The notes: generated from the letters alone by a model not told the origin. A DNA stretch of 9,186 nt from Megamonas sp. UBA1796 (GCA_002319795.1 DCFU01000012.1:74254-83439); one strand, 5' to 3'; positions 1-6,038 are shown, counted from the stretch's first letter. A program made the numbers and translations.

Positions 1-49
1 GACCTCCGCCGTGACAGGGCGGCATTCTAACCAACTAAACTACCGGGCC
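1..49 (-). tRNA. tRNA-Asp(GTC), partial at window edge
   Basis: The minus strand gives the 5' 49 nt of a tRNA beginning GGCCCGGTAG. A D-arm is followed by a 5-bp anticodon stem CCGCC/GGCGG closing the 7-nt loop CTGTCAC, with anticodon GTC at 13-15. The variable region, T-arm and acceptor 3' strand lie before position 1, so the gene is truncated only by the window. It is third in a co-directional Lys-Glu-Asp cluster and starts one base after the CCA of tRNA-Glu. Confidence 0.95.
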
Positions 50-50
50 G

Positions 51-125
51 TGGTGACGCGTATGGGATTCGGACCCATGAAGCCGCCGTGAAAGGGCGGT
101 GTCTTAACCACTTGACCAACGCGCC
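51..125 (-). tRNA. tRNA-Glu(TTC)
   Basis: A complete 75-nt tRNA on the minus strand. The acceptor stem is GGCGCGT with ACGCGTC (one G-U pair). The anticodon stem CCGCC/GGCGG closes loop CTTTCAC with anticodon TTC at 90-92. The T-loop reads TCCGAAT, the discriminator is A, and the CCA end is encoded (51-53). It lies between tRNA-Lys (1-nt gap) and tRNA-Asp (1-nt gap), so all three must be processed from one precursor transcript. Confidence 0.97.
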
Positions 126-126
126 A

Positions 127-202
127 TGGTGGCTCACCCGGGATTCGAACCCGGGACACCCTGATTAAAAGTCAGGTGCTCTACCAACTGAGCTAGTGAA
201 CC
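127..202 (-). tRNA. tRNA-Lys(TTT)
   Basis: A complete 76-nt tRNA on the minus strand. The acceptor stem GGTTCAC pairs with GTGAGCC (one U-G pair). The D-arm is AGCTCAGTTGGTAGAGC, the anticodon stem CCTGA/TCAGG closes loop CTTTTAA with anticodon TTT at 167-169, and the T-arm is CCGGGTTCGAATCCCGG. The CCA end is encoded at 127-129. It is the promoter-proximal gene of the Lys-Glu-Asp cluster. Confidence 0.97.
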
Positions 203-268
203 ATATGAATGTGCATCCTGCCTGCTACGTAAAAACCATATCGGCTGCGCTGACACTCACAAGACACT

Positions 269-297
269 ATTATACGGATTGTCCCGCCACTTGTCAA
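269..297 (-). promoter_or_regulatory. Consensus sigma-70 promoter of the tRNA cluster
   Basis: On the minus strand a perfect TTGACA (292-297) is followed by a 17-nt spacer and a perfect TATAAT (269-274). Transcription would start near 262 and reach tRNA-Lys after a leader of about 60 nt. A full consensus match with the optimal spacer is typical of very strong stable-RNA promoters. The -35 box begins only 8 nt after the stop codon of the chemoreceptor gene, and no terminator is visible between them, so some read-through from the chemoreceptor operon is possible. Confidence 0.92.
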
Positions 298-305
298 CAA
301 AATCC

Positions 306-1151
306 TTATTTATAGTTGCTCGTTAACTTCCCCAAATCCTCAGCAGCCTTGGTGACATGCGACAAATTCGCCGTTATTTCCTGCGTGGAAGCAGCCTGCT
401 CCTCGCTGATTGCACCTGTTGTCTCGATAGATTTTGAAATCTCAGCTACAGCCTTATTCATTTCTGCCAATGTGGACTGAATTTTCTCCGTGGCCTCACG
501 TGACTGCTCCGCAAGTTTCCTGACTTCTTCCGCCACAACCGCAAATCCCCGGCCTTGCTCGCCTGCACGCGCTGCCTCGATGGCTGCATTGAGTCCCAAA
601 AGATTCGTCTGCTGGGCGATATTATTGATGAAATCAATAACCTTGATGGTATCTGCATTCTTTTCTTTCAGCACAGTTGCCTGTGCCACAGATTCCTGCC
701 CTGCCCTGGCCAGTTCGCTCGCACTCGATGCCACCTGTTCGACTGCCTGATAAACCGTCTGTGTAGAGGACGCAATATTATTTATAGCCTCAACGAGCTT
801 GTTGCTGGCATCCTTATCAACACCAGCGCCCAGCACCCCGATGACCTTACCATCCGTACCATGGATTGGTGTCGCACTAATCCTTAAGTTTTTCCCCGAA
901 ACCTCATGTGTGATGTCATGTGTCTGATCCGTGTTCCGATCCATGCTCGCAAGAAATTCCGTCTGCCGGACAGGTGTTCCCTCGGCAACCTTTACATCAA
1001 GATTTCGCCCTGGAGCATAGGCAATATACTTCTCCTTATCTCCCGCGACAACCGCCACGTCCTCACGCACAATATGATTGATATACGGAACTACGACCTT
1101 AAACGCATCCAGTATTCCCTCATTTGTCTTTATACCCTCCGGCAAAGCCAT
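306..1151 (-). CDS. Short soluble methyl-accepting chemotaxis protein (copy 1)
   Basis: A cytoplasmic chemoreceptor of 281 aa with no membrane segment and no HAMP domain, similar in plan to Bacillus YfmS. Residues 1 to about 112 form a PAS/Cache-like sensor domain ending in the GKVIGVLG strand motif. The rest is a helical hairpin signalling domain with the conserved tip around NLLGLNAAIEAARAGEQGRG (184-202), which binds CheA and CheW. It would pass a cytoplasmic signal to the chemotaxis kinase; the ligand is unknown. ATG at 1151 is chosen because GAGGAGG (1159-1165) sits 7 nt upstream and because the paralogue next to it also starts MALPE. An in-frame TTG at 1157 lies only 1 nt from that site. 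The gene follows its paralogue by 77 nt and is probably co-transcribed with it. Confidence 0.92.
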   Translation of the reverse strand: MALPEGIKTNEGILDAFKVVVPYINHIVREDVAVVAGDKEKYIAYAPGRNLDVKVAEGTPVRQTEFLASMDRNTDQTHDITHEVSGKNLRISATPIHGTDGKVIGVLGAGVDKDASNKLVEAINNIASSTQTVYQAVEQVASSASELARAGQESVAQATVLKEKNADTIKVIDFINNIAQQTNLLGLNAAIEAARAGEQGRGFAVVAEEVRKLAEQSREATEKIQSTLAEMNKAVAEISKSIETTGAISEEQAASTQEITANLSHVTKAAEDLGKLTSNYK

Positions 1152-1158
1152 AACCAAG

Positions 1159-1165
1159 CCTCCTC
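1159..1165 (-). promoter_or_regulatory. Ribosome binding site fixing the copy-1 chemoreceptor start
   Basis: GAGGAGG on the minus strand lies 7 nt before ATG at 1151. The same motif with the same 7-nt spacer precedes the adjacent paralogue (AGGAGG, 2085-2090) and the Cys-rich peptide gene (2459-2465). This argues against the longer TTG-initiated reading frame. Confidence 0.85.
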
Positions 1166-1177
1166 AATTTTTCCGAA

Positions 1178-1205
1178 GCCTTCCATGTTTTTCATCACGG
1201 AAGGC
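1178..1205 (-). repeat. Stem-loop in the leader of chemoreceptor copy 1
   Basis: A 10-bp stem, GCCTTCCGTG with CATGGAAGGC (one G-U pair), around an 8-nt loop. It lies 12 nt upstream of the ribosome binding site of copy 1. On the minus strand no U-tract follows it, so it is unlikely to be a terminator for the operon. On the plus strand it is followed by AGTTTTT and could stop antisense transcription. It may stabilise or separate the two messages. Confidence 0.5.
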
Positions 1206-1221
1206 AGTTTTTCATCTACCA

Positions 1222-1242
1222 CGGCTTTTTATTTAAAAGCCG
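1222..1242 (-). repeat. Stem-loop over the stop codon of chemoreceptor copy 2
   Basis: An 8-bp perfect stem, CGGCTTTT with AAAAGCCG, around a 5-nt loop. It covers the last codons and the TAA stop (1229-1231) of copy 2. No U-run follows on the minus strand. It could be an mRNA 3'-end protection or processing element between the two cistrons; that role is a guess. Confidence 0.4.
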
Positions 1243-2077
1243 ACATAAACTGCGCCAGATCATCTGCCGCCTTTGTTACACGCGAAAGGTTCGCTGTAAT
1301 TTCCTGTGTAGAAGCAGCCTGTTCCTCACTGATCGCACCTGTTGTCTCGATAGATTTTGAAATCTCGGCCACAGCCTTATTCATCTCCGCCAGCGTCGAC
1401 TGTATTTTCTCCGTAGCTTCACGCGACTGCTCCGCAAGCTTTCTGACCTCCTCGGCAACAACAGCAAACCCACGGCCCTGCTCGCCTGCACGTGCAGCCT
1501 CGATGGCCGCATTGAGCCCCAAAAGATTCGTTTGCTGCGCAATGTTATTGATAAAATCGATAACCTTGATGGTATCCGCGTTCTTTTCCTTCAGCACAGC
1601 TGCCTGCGCCACAGATTCCTGCCCTGCCTTGGCCAGCTCGCCTGCGCTCTGCGCGACCTGCTCAACCGATTGATAAACTGTCTGGGTCGCCGTAGAAATC
1701 TTTTCTACGGATGCTACAAGGTCCGCATTCGCCTTCATATCAACGCCTGAACTCAGTGTGCCAATGATTTCACCATTCATCCCACGGATAGGGGTAAAGA
1801 TGGTCTTAATGGGCTTGCCATACACTTCGGCACCCACATCGGCAAAGGTATCCTTGTTGCCCGCGATACATTCCTCAATCGTCTGGATGCCAGCAATCGG
1901 CTTACCAGCTGGCAGGTCAAGGCTAAGTGATCTGCCACCTACATAATCTAAATACTCCGTCTTGTCCGTAAGTCCGATTGCCATATCCTCGCGTACGATA
2001 TGATTGATATACGGGATAACAATCTTGAACGCATTTAGTATATCCTCATTGGTTTTAATAGTTTCCGGTAAAGCCAT
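1229..2077 (-). CDS. Short soluble methyl-accepting chemotaxis protein (copy 2)
   Basis: A 282-aa cytoplasmic chemoreceptor with no transmembrane helix or HAMP domain. Residues 1 to about 113 form a PAS/Cache-like sensor domain (ending GEIIGTLSSGVD). The remainder is the coiled-coil signalling hairpin with tip motif AARAGEQGRGF near residues 194-204. From V161 onward, 105 consecutive residues are identical to the downstream copy. The first 30 residues are also close (both contain PYINHIVRED), but residues 31-115 differ strongly, so the two probably sense different cues with the same output. ATG at 2077 has AGGAGG (2085-2090) 7 nt upstream. It is the first gene of the chemoreceptor pair. No C-terminal CheR/CheB-docking pentapeptide is seen; the protein ends in MSAFK. 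Confidence 0.92.
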   Translation of the reverse strand: MALPETIKTNEDILNAFKIVIPYINHIVREDMAIGLTDKTEYLDYVGGRSLSLDLPAGKPIAGIQTIEECIAGNKDTFADVGAEVYGKPIKTIFTPIRGMNGEIIGTLSSGVDMKANADLVASVEKISTATQTVYQSVEQVAQSAGELAKAGQESVAQAAVLKEKNADTIKVIDFINNIAQQTNLLGLNAAIEAARAGEQGRGFAVVAEEVRKLAEQSREATEKIQSTLAEMNKAVAEISKSIETTGAISEEQAASTQEITANLSRVTKAADDLAQFMSAFK

Positions 2078-2103
2078 AATTCTGCCTCCTAGCTTTTCTC
2101 TTC

Positions 2104-2129
2104 ATAATTAGATTATATAATTAGATTAT
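2104..2129 (-). repeat. 13-bp tandem duplication creating a TATAAT box
   Basis: Two exact copies of ATAATTAGATTAT abut at 2104-2116 and 2117-2129, upstream of chemoreceptor copy 2. On the minus strand the junction forms TATAAT at 2112-2117; a single unit followed by the present flank would read TAATNN instead. No good -35 hexamer is found 16-18 nt further upstream (GGTATC-like only), so the promoter call is tentative. Transcription from it would start about 30 nt before the start codon. Confidence 0.55.
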
Positions 2130-2217
2130 TCTTGGATACCTTCGACACGAAGAATTAAAAACCTTCTTATTTCTTTATAAAATACTCCTCTGGTGCTATA
2201 AATGCCCCCTATGTCCT

Positions 2218-2261
2218 AAAAAAAATCAGGAGTGCCGCTTTCGGCACCCCTGATTTTTTTT
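2218..2261. terminator. Bidirectional rho-independent terminator
   Basis: A 13-bp stem (2225-2237 with 2242-2254) closes the 4-nt loop CTTT, flanked by A8 at 2218-2225 and T8 at 2254-2261. On the minus strand all pairs hold, with one G-U. On the plus strand the same position is an A-C mismatch, so the structure is better in the minus direction. It ends the Cys-rich peptide operon: the stop codon TAA at 2260-2262 runs into the tract. It also separates that operon from the downstream chemoreceptors. Confidence 0.93.
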
Positions 2262-2451
2262 AATTTCTCCAACAATTTCCGCCGTGACCTTTTGGCTGCC
2301 CACACTGCCCGGGTCCATTACATCCCGAACGATCCGGATTATTGGAACAATAGCGCGGAGCTGCCTGATTATCCTGACTATCCGCCGCAAATGCCGGCAC
2401 TGCAAATATGAGCATAACCGCCGTGGCCAACACCGCAATTTTCTTATTCAT
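2260..2451 (-). CDS. Small exported Cys-rich peptide, unknown function
   Basis: A 63-aa protein I do not recognise. Residues 1-22 form a clear Sec signal peptide: MNKK, a hydrophobic core, and an AFA cleavage site before AD. The predicted mature part of about 41 residues is Gly/Asn/Pro-rich with four cysteines (C35, C44, C50, C60) and H56, suggesting two disulfides or a metal site. GAGGAGG (2459-2465) stands 7 nt before ATG. It follows the DUF4405-type gene by 46 nt with no promoter-like sequence, and the terminator begins at its stop codon, so it is the last gene of a two-gene operon. The signal peptide, ribosome binding site and terminator together support a real gene despite its size. A bacteriocin-like role cannot be excluded, but no immunity or export genes accompany it. 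Confidence 0.8.
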   Translation of the reverse strand: MNKKIAVLATAVMLIFAVPAFAADSQDNQAAPRYCSNNPDRSGCNGPGQCGQPKGHGGNCWRN

Positions 2452-2497
2452 ATAGTTTCCTCCTCTCTCCTGCTTCCTTTTGATTACTGACAGGAAT

Positions 2498-2767
2498 CTA
2501 CACCCGACCTGTTTCCGCTGCAGCCTTGCTTTTGGCCTTATTTCCTATGAGCAGCCTGGTTGCTCCCTGCAGCCAGCTCCAATGCCAGGCAAGATGCAGC
2601 ACCAGTCCCGCCAGTATCGTATATCCACTATAGATATGCCAGTTTTTAAGCATAATTTTTGCATTTCTCCCGCCACTAAAAAAACGAAAGTCCAGGATGA
2701 TTCCTGTAAAAATACAAAGAAACGCAGCTATAAAAAGCAGGACATCCAAAACATAGTGCTTTTTCAT
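2498..2767 (-). CDS. DUF4405-type two-helix membrane protein, possibly heme-binding
   Basis: An 89-aa integral membrane protein with two hydrophobic segments, about residues 6-26 and 47-66, and a basic C-terminal tail. The pattern NWHIYSGY, then VLHLAWHWSWL, with H44, H58 and H62 near helix 2, resembles the DUF4405 family, whose layout recalls the cytochrome b561/FdnI fold. Heme ligation by these histidines is an inference. AAAGGGGG (2778-2785), one mismatch from AAAGGAGG, lies 10 nt before ATG. It is first in an operon with the Cys-rich peptide and divergent from the two-component system. A TATAAT at 2821-2826 on the minus strand could be its -10, but the matching -35 is poor, so an activator may be needed. 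Confidence 0.75.
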   Translation of the reverse strand: MKKHYVLDVLLFIAAFLCIFTGIILDFRFFSGGRNAKIMLKNWHIYSGYTILAGLVLHLAWHWSWLQGATRLLIGNKAKSKAAAETGRV

Positions 2768-2820
2768 AAATAAGCAACCCCCTTTGCCGCCGTATTGTTG
2801 TGTTTTTCTTTATTACTCCT

Positions 2821-2826
2821 ATTATA
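2821..2826 (-). promoter_or_regulatory. Candidate -10 box for the DUF4405/peptide operon
   Basis: A perfect TATAAT on the minus strand about 54 nt upstream of the start codon at 2767. The hexamer at the 17-nt position (ATATTT) is a poor -35, which would fit an activated promoter. Confidence 0.4.
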
Positions 2827-2835
2827 AAAATAATT

Positions 2836-2868
2836 TGTGACAAAAATATGTTTTTCCTGTGAAAAATT
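2836..2868. promoter_or_regulatory. TGTGA direct repeat, candidate response-regulator site
   Basis: TGTGACAAAAAT at 2836-2847 and TGTGAAAAATTT at 2858-2869 begin exactly 22 bp apart, about two helical turns, in the divergent intergenic region. OmpR-family regulators bind direct repeats on one DNA face, so this may be the operator of the adjacent regulator. A TAAAAT at 2874-2879 just downstream could serve as the plus-strand -10. The site also lies upstream of the minus-strand -10 at 2821-2826, so one site could control both operons. This is a pattern match only. Confidence 0.35.
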
Positions 2869-2951
2869 TGCGCTAAAATAAGAGTAGCCTGTCTGACGGC
2901 ACAAATAAGATATATTTTCTTGCTATTCTCGAATGATAAGGAGGAATTCCT

Positions 2952-3647
2952 ATGCCTGCTATGCTCATTGCCGATGACAACCGGCAAATCACCAGGATAC
3001 TTGCTGAATTTGCCAAGCGTGAGGGTTTCCATACAGAAATGGCCTATGACGGCGAAGAAACCCTGAAAAAATTCCATAACGGCAACTACGATATCATTCT
3101 GCTGGATGTCATGATGCCAAAAAAGGACGGCTTCGCTGTTTGCCGTGAAATCCGTACTGCATCCAATGTGCCTATTCTTATGATTACCGCCCGAGGAGAA
3201 GATTTCGAACGTATTATGGGACTCGATATCGGTGCCGACGACTACATAGTGAAGCCATTTTCTACGGAAGAGGTCATGGCCCGCGTACGTGCCGTATTGC
3301 GCCGCATCGAACACACCCCGGAGAATGCAGTGCAGCGCAGGCTCCTGACCTGCGGCACACTTGCCGTAAGTCTCGATGACTGTCACGTGTCGATTGCGGA
3401 TAAAGATATCCCGCTTACAAGAAAAGAGTTGGACCTCCTCTGGCTGCTCTTAAACAACAAAGGAAAGGTCTTTTCCCGCGACCATCTTCTGAACAGCCTC
3501 TGGGGCTATGATTATTTTGGAGACAACCGCACCATTGATTCACATATCAAACGATTGCGCGCCAAGCTTGATACTGTACCGCATGACGGCTGGCAAATCA
3601 AGACCATCTGGGGTGTCGGCTATTCCTTTGAGGAGAAGCTTGTATGA
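2952..3647 (+). CDS. OmpR/PhoB-family response regulator
   Basis: A 231-aa transcription factor of a two-component system. The receiver domain (residues 2 to about 118) has the acidic pair D8/D9, phospho-acceptor D52 in LLDVMMP, switch T79 and conserved K101 in IVKPF. A winged-helix DNA-binding domain occupies about 130-228, with PLTRKELDLLWLL, the recognition-helix region TIDSHIKRLRAKL and the wing motif WGVGYSF. AAGGAGG (2938-2944) lies 7 nt before ATG. Its stop overlaps the kinase start in ATGA (3644-3647), so the two are translationally coupled and are surely cognate. The regulon is unknown; the divergent DUF4405/peptide operon is the natural first candidate. No key residue is missing. 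Confidence 0.96.
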   Translation: MPAMLIADDNRQITRILAEFAKREGFHTEMAYDGEETLKKFHNGNYDIILLDVMMPKKDGFAVCREIRTASNVPILMITARGEDFERIMGLDIGADDYIVKPFSTEEVMARVRAVLRRIEHTPENAVQRRLLTCGTLAVSLDDCHVSIADKDIPLTRKELDLLWLLLNNKGKVFSRDHLLNSLWGYDYFGDNRTIDSHIKRLRAKLDTVPHDGWQIKTIWGVGYSFEEKLV

Positions 3648-5185
3648 AGCATAAAATAACCCTGCGTCTGGTTCTCTACTTTTCCATTACACTTCTGGTC
3701 TTTTCCATCATCATCGGCAGCTTATTTTCCTTTCTGTTCCTGCATTATACAAGTGAGTTGCATATGCAGGATCTCAAAAAACGTGCGTCCGCCGTGGCTG
3801 ACATGATTTCGCAAATGCCGGATTACCAGTTGCAGCATAAGCAGCATCACCAGATGATGCAACGGCAGATGGGCGGCAAAGCGAAAAGAAATGCCATCAC
3901 AGCCTATGCGCCGGACAAGGACGATGCCCTGCGTTCATATCTTCAAAGCATCAACGCCGTAGCGCAAAGCGAAATATGGCTTGTCGACGAAGAAGCACAT
4001 ACCATTGATTTTTACGGCCAAAACAAAGTTCCTTCTTATAATGCACTCCCCCAAAACGCCGAGCAGCTCATTGAGAAAGTCTTTGAAGGTGATATGGAGG
4101 TCAGCACGGATTTCAGCACACTGCTGGGCACTCCATCCATTACAGTCGGCGCTCCTGTCCGCGATACGGACGGCAACGTCATTGCCGCGCTGCTGCTGCA
4201 TCGTACACTCAAGGATGTAAATCAGACCGAATCCGGAGCCATGCTCATCCTGGCCGGCTGCCTTTGCTGTGCTTTTTTGCTTTCAGTACTCTTGTCCATA
4301 CTGCTCGCGCGCCGCTTTATCCGCCCGCTCAACCGCATGAAGGAAACTGCATCCCGGCTTACAGACGGAGACTACACGGCCCGCACGGGCATAGAGCAGG
4401 ACGATGAACTTGGATCGTTGGCCAAAAGCCTCGATATACTTTCCAGACGCCTTGCTGAAGCCGAGAAAGAAAGCACCGCACTCGAACAAATGCGGCAGGA
4501 TTTCATCACGAATATATCCCATGAGCTCCGTACCCCGGTTACCGTACTTCGAGGCTCGCTTGAAGTCCTCGAAGCCGGGCTCATAGCCGACCCGCAGGAA
4601 AAGCAAGCCTATTTACAGGAAATGATGGCAAACATCATCTACCTGCAGCGCCTCGTCAACGATCTGCTGGAACTCTCACGCCTGCAAAACGCCAGCTTTT
4701 CCATTGAAAAATCCCCTATGAACCTCATCGACGTCCTGCAGGATGCCGCGCATACCATCCGTCATCTCGCAGAAAGGAAAACTATAACGCTTAATCTTAG
4801 TGGCAGGCTTTTCCCTGTAACAATCACCGCAGATTACGGACGGCTGCGGCAGATGTTCATCATCATTCTCGATAATGCCGTAAAATTCTCCCCAGATAAC
4901 AGCTCCATTGAAGTACACATAGAAAGTACTCGTTCCCGCTGGCAAATTTCCATCCGTGACTGCGGCTGCGGCATCGCACCTGAGGAACTGCCACACATTT
5001 TTGAACGTTTTCACCGCACACGCGCCGAAAATAATAAAAACGGCACGGGACTCGGACTTGCCATCGCGAGCCAGATTGCCGAACGTCATTCTATACGAAT
5101 AAGCTGTGAAAGCACGCCCGGACAGGGAAGCTGTTTTTTCTTCAGCGGCCAGCCAGACCAAAAGGAGGAGATTTCCCATGAATGA
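3644..5185 (+). CDS. Membrane sensor histidine kinase
   Basis: A 513-aa sensor kinase. Helix 1 spans about residues 8-33, the extracytoplasmic sensor 34-197, and helix 2 about 198-222. A HAMP domain (about 223-273, with RRFIRPLNRMKE) leads into HisKA with phospho-acceptor H293 in ISHELRTP. The HATPase_c domain has the N-box (D410, N411 in LDNAVKFSP), G1 (D439, G441, G443), the F-box HIFERF (451-456) and G2 GTGLGLA (467-473). The sensor contains a His/Met/Gln-rich stretch (57-76; H65, H68, H69, M71, M72, M76) that could bind a metal such as copper; this is inferred. Helix 2 holds a Cys cluster (C206, C208, C209). It starts in an ATGA overlap with the regulator gene and ends in an 8-nt overlap with thiD. 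Confidence 0.95.
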   Translation: MKHKITLRLVLYFSITLLVFSIIIGSLFSFLFLHYTSELHMQDLKKRASAVADMISQMPDYQLQHKQHHQMMQRQMGGKAKRNAITAYAPDKDDALRSYLQSINAVAQSEIWLVDEEAHTIDFYGQNKVPSYNALPQNAEQLIEKVFEGDMEVSTDFSTLLGTPSITVGAPVRDTDGNVIAALLLHRTLKDVNQTESGAMLILAGCLCCAFLLSVLLSILLARRFIRPLNRMKETASRLTDGDYTARTGIEQDDELGSLAKSLDILSRRLAEAEKESTALEQMRQDFITNISHELRTPVTVLRGSLEVLEAGLIADPQEKQAYLQEMMANIIYLQRLVNDLLELSRLQNASFSIEKSPMNLIDVLQDAAHTIRHLAERKTITLNLSGRLFPVTITADYGRLRQMFIIILDNAVKFSPDNSSIEVHIESTRSRWQISIRDCGCGIAPEELPHIFERFHRTRAENNKNGTGLGLAIASQIAERHSIRISCESTPGQGSCFFFSGQPDQKEEISHE

Positions 5186-5969
5186 AATTAAAAAAGTACT
5201 TACGATTGCCGGTTCTGATTCCAGTGGCGGTGCGGGCATCCAGGCTGATATCAAGACCATTGCAGCACATAAAATGTACGCCATGAGCGCTGTCACGTCG
5301 CTCACGGCCCAGAACACCACCGGTGTCTATGCCATCTTGGACGCTCCACCGGAATTCGTAGCAAAAGAGCTTGACGCTATCTTTACGGACATTCGTCCGG
5401 ACGCCGTAAAAATCGGCATGGTATCGCAACCCGGCATCATACGCGCCATTGCCGCGAAGCTGCGTGAATATGAGGCCAAAAACATTGTCGCCGATCCTGT
5501 CATGATTGCCTCGAGCGGCAGCCGTCTGCTGTCTCCGGATGCCATGAACGCTCTCAGGGAAGAACTTTTGCCGCTGGCGGATATCATCACGCCAAATCTG
5601 CCGGAGGCCGCCGTGCTCACCGGGCACAGCATCAAAGATAAGCAGGATATGCTAAGGGCGGCGCAGGAAATATCCGCCTTGCTTAAAAGCGCCGTATTGA
5701 TAAAGGGCGGTCACTTAGAAGACACCGCCGATGATCTGCTGTATACGAACGGCAAAGTCTGTTGGTTCCACGGCGAAAAAATTCCTAACCCCAACACACA
5801 TGGCACCGGCTGCACATTATCCTCCGCCATTGCATGCAACCTGGCTGCCGGCTGCACGCTTCCTGAAGCCGTGCAAAACGCCAAAGAGTATCTCACAGGC
5901 GCGCTCCGCTTCGGCCTCGACCTCGGCCACGGCAGCGGCCCGCTCTATCATATGTACCGTATACAATAA
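5178..5969 (+). CDS. thiD: Hydroxymethylpyrimidine/phosphomethylpyrimidine kinase
   Basis: A 263-aa ribokinase-fold enzyme that phosphorylates 4-amino-5-hydroxymethyl-2-methylpyrimidine twice in thiamine pyrophosphate synthesis. It carries the N-terminal TIAGSDSSGGAGIQAD signature (9-24), TAQNTTGV (43-50), ADPVM (105-109), IKGGH (175-179) and the catalytic anion-hole motif HGTGCTLSSAIA with C212. Length and motifs are standard for ThiD; pyridoxal kinases of the same family (PdxK) are the main alternative. The start is ATG at 5178, since AAAGGAGGAG (5161-5170) stands just upstream; a longer in-frame reading would run deep into the kinase gene. The first 8 nt (ATGAATGA) overlap the end of the kinase gene, giving coupled translation. 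No TPP riboswitch is visible in the operon leader. Confidence 0.93.
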   Translation: MNEIKKVLTIAGSDSSGGAGIQADIKTIAAHKMYAMSAVTSLTAQNTTGVYAILDAPPEFVAKELDAIFTDIRPDAVKIGMVSQPGIIRAIAAKLREYEAKNIVADPVMIASSGSRLLSPDAMNALREELLPLADIITPNLPEAAVLTGHSIKDKQDMLRAAQEISALLKSAVLIKGGHLEDTADDLLYTNGKVCWFHGEKIPNPNTHGTGCTLSSAIACNLAAGCTLPEAVQNAKEYLTGALRFGLDLGHGSGPLYHMYRIQ

Positions 5970-5982
5970 AACTGCCTGCAAA

Positions 5983-6020
5983 AAAAGGATGCACACCCTT
6001 CCAAGGGCATGCATCCTTTT
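5983..6020. terminator. Bidirectional terminator between convergent operons
   Basis: An 11-bp perfect outer stem (AAAAGGATGCA 5983-5993 with TGCATCCTTTT 6010-6020) is followed by a small internal loop and an inner CCCTT/AAGGG stem. The plus strand continues in TTTTACATTTTTT. The minus strand ends in T7 before GCAGG, a better U-tract. It lies 14 nt after thiD and 19 nt after the GH28 gene, so it serves both convergent units. Confidence 0.9.
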
Positions 6021-6038
6021 ACATTTTTTGTACTAATC

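Noticed and set aside
1178..1205. Terminator between the two chemoreceptor genes
   Set aside because: The hairpin has no U-tract on the transcribed strand and is followed by the ribosome binding site of the next gene.
906..1673. Long plus-strand open frame of 255 codons across the chemoreceptor genes
   Set aside because: It is antisense to the highly conserved signalling domain of copy 2 and the sensor end of copy 1, and has no ribosome binding site or recognisable protein pattern.
2837..2842. TTGTCA as the -35 of the minus-strand promoter at 2821-2826
   Set aside because: The spacer would be only 10 nt, too short for sigma-70 recognition.
2768..2951. TPP riboswitch upstream of the thiD operon
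   Set aside because: The leader shows none of the conserved THI-box core strings (such as CTGAGA with the ACCTGATCTGG-like segment), and thiD is internal to the operon.
2676..3386. Minus-strand open frame of 236 codons over the divergent region and regulator gene
   Set aside because: It runs antisense through the well-supported response regulator and overlaps the start of the DUF4405-type gene, with no family features.
4676..5320. Minus-strand open frame of 214 codons over the kinase and thiD
   Set aside because: It is antisense to the HATPase domain and thiD N-terminus, both unmistakable, so it is a codon-bias shadow.
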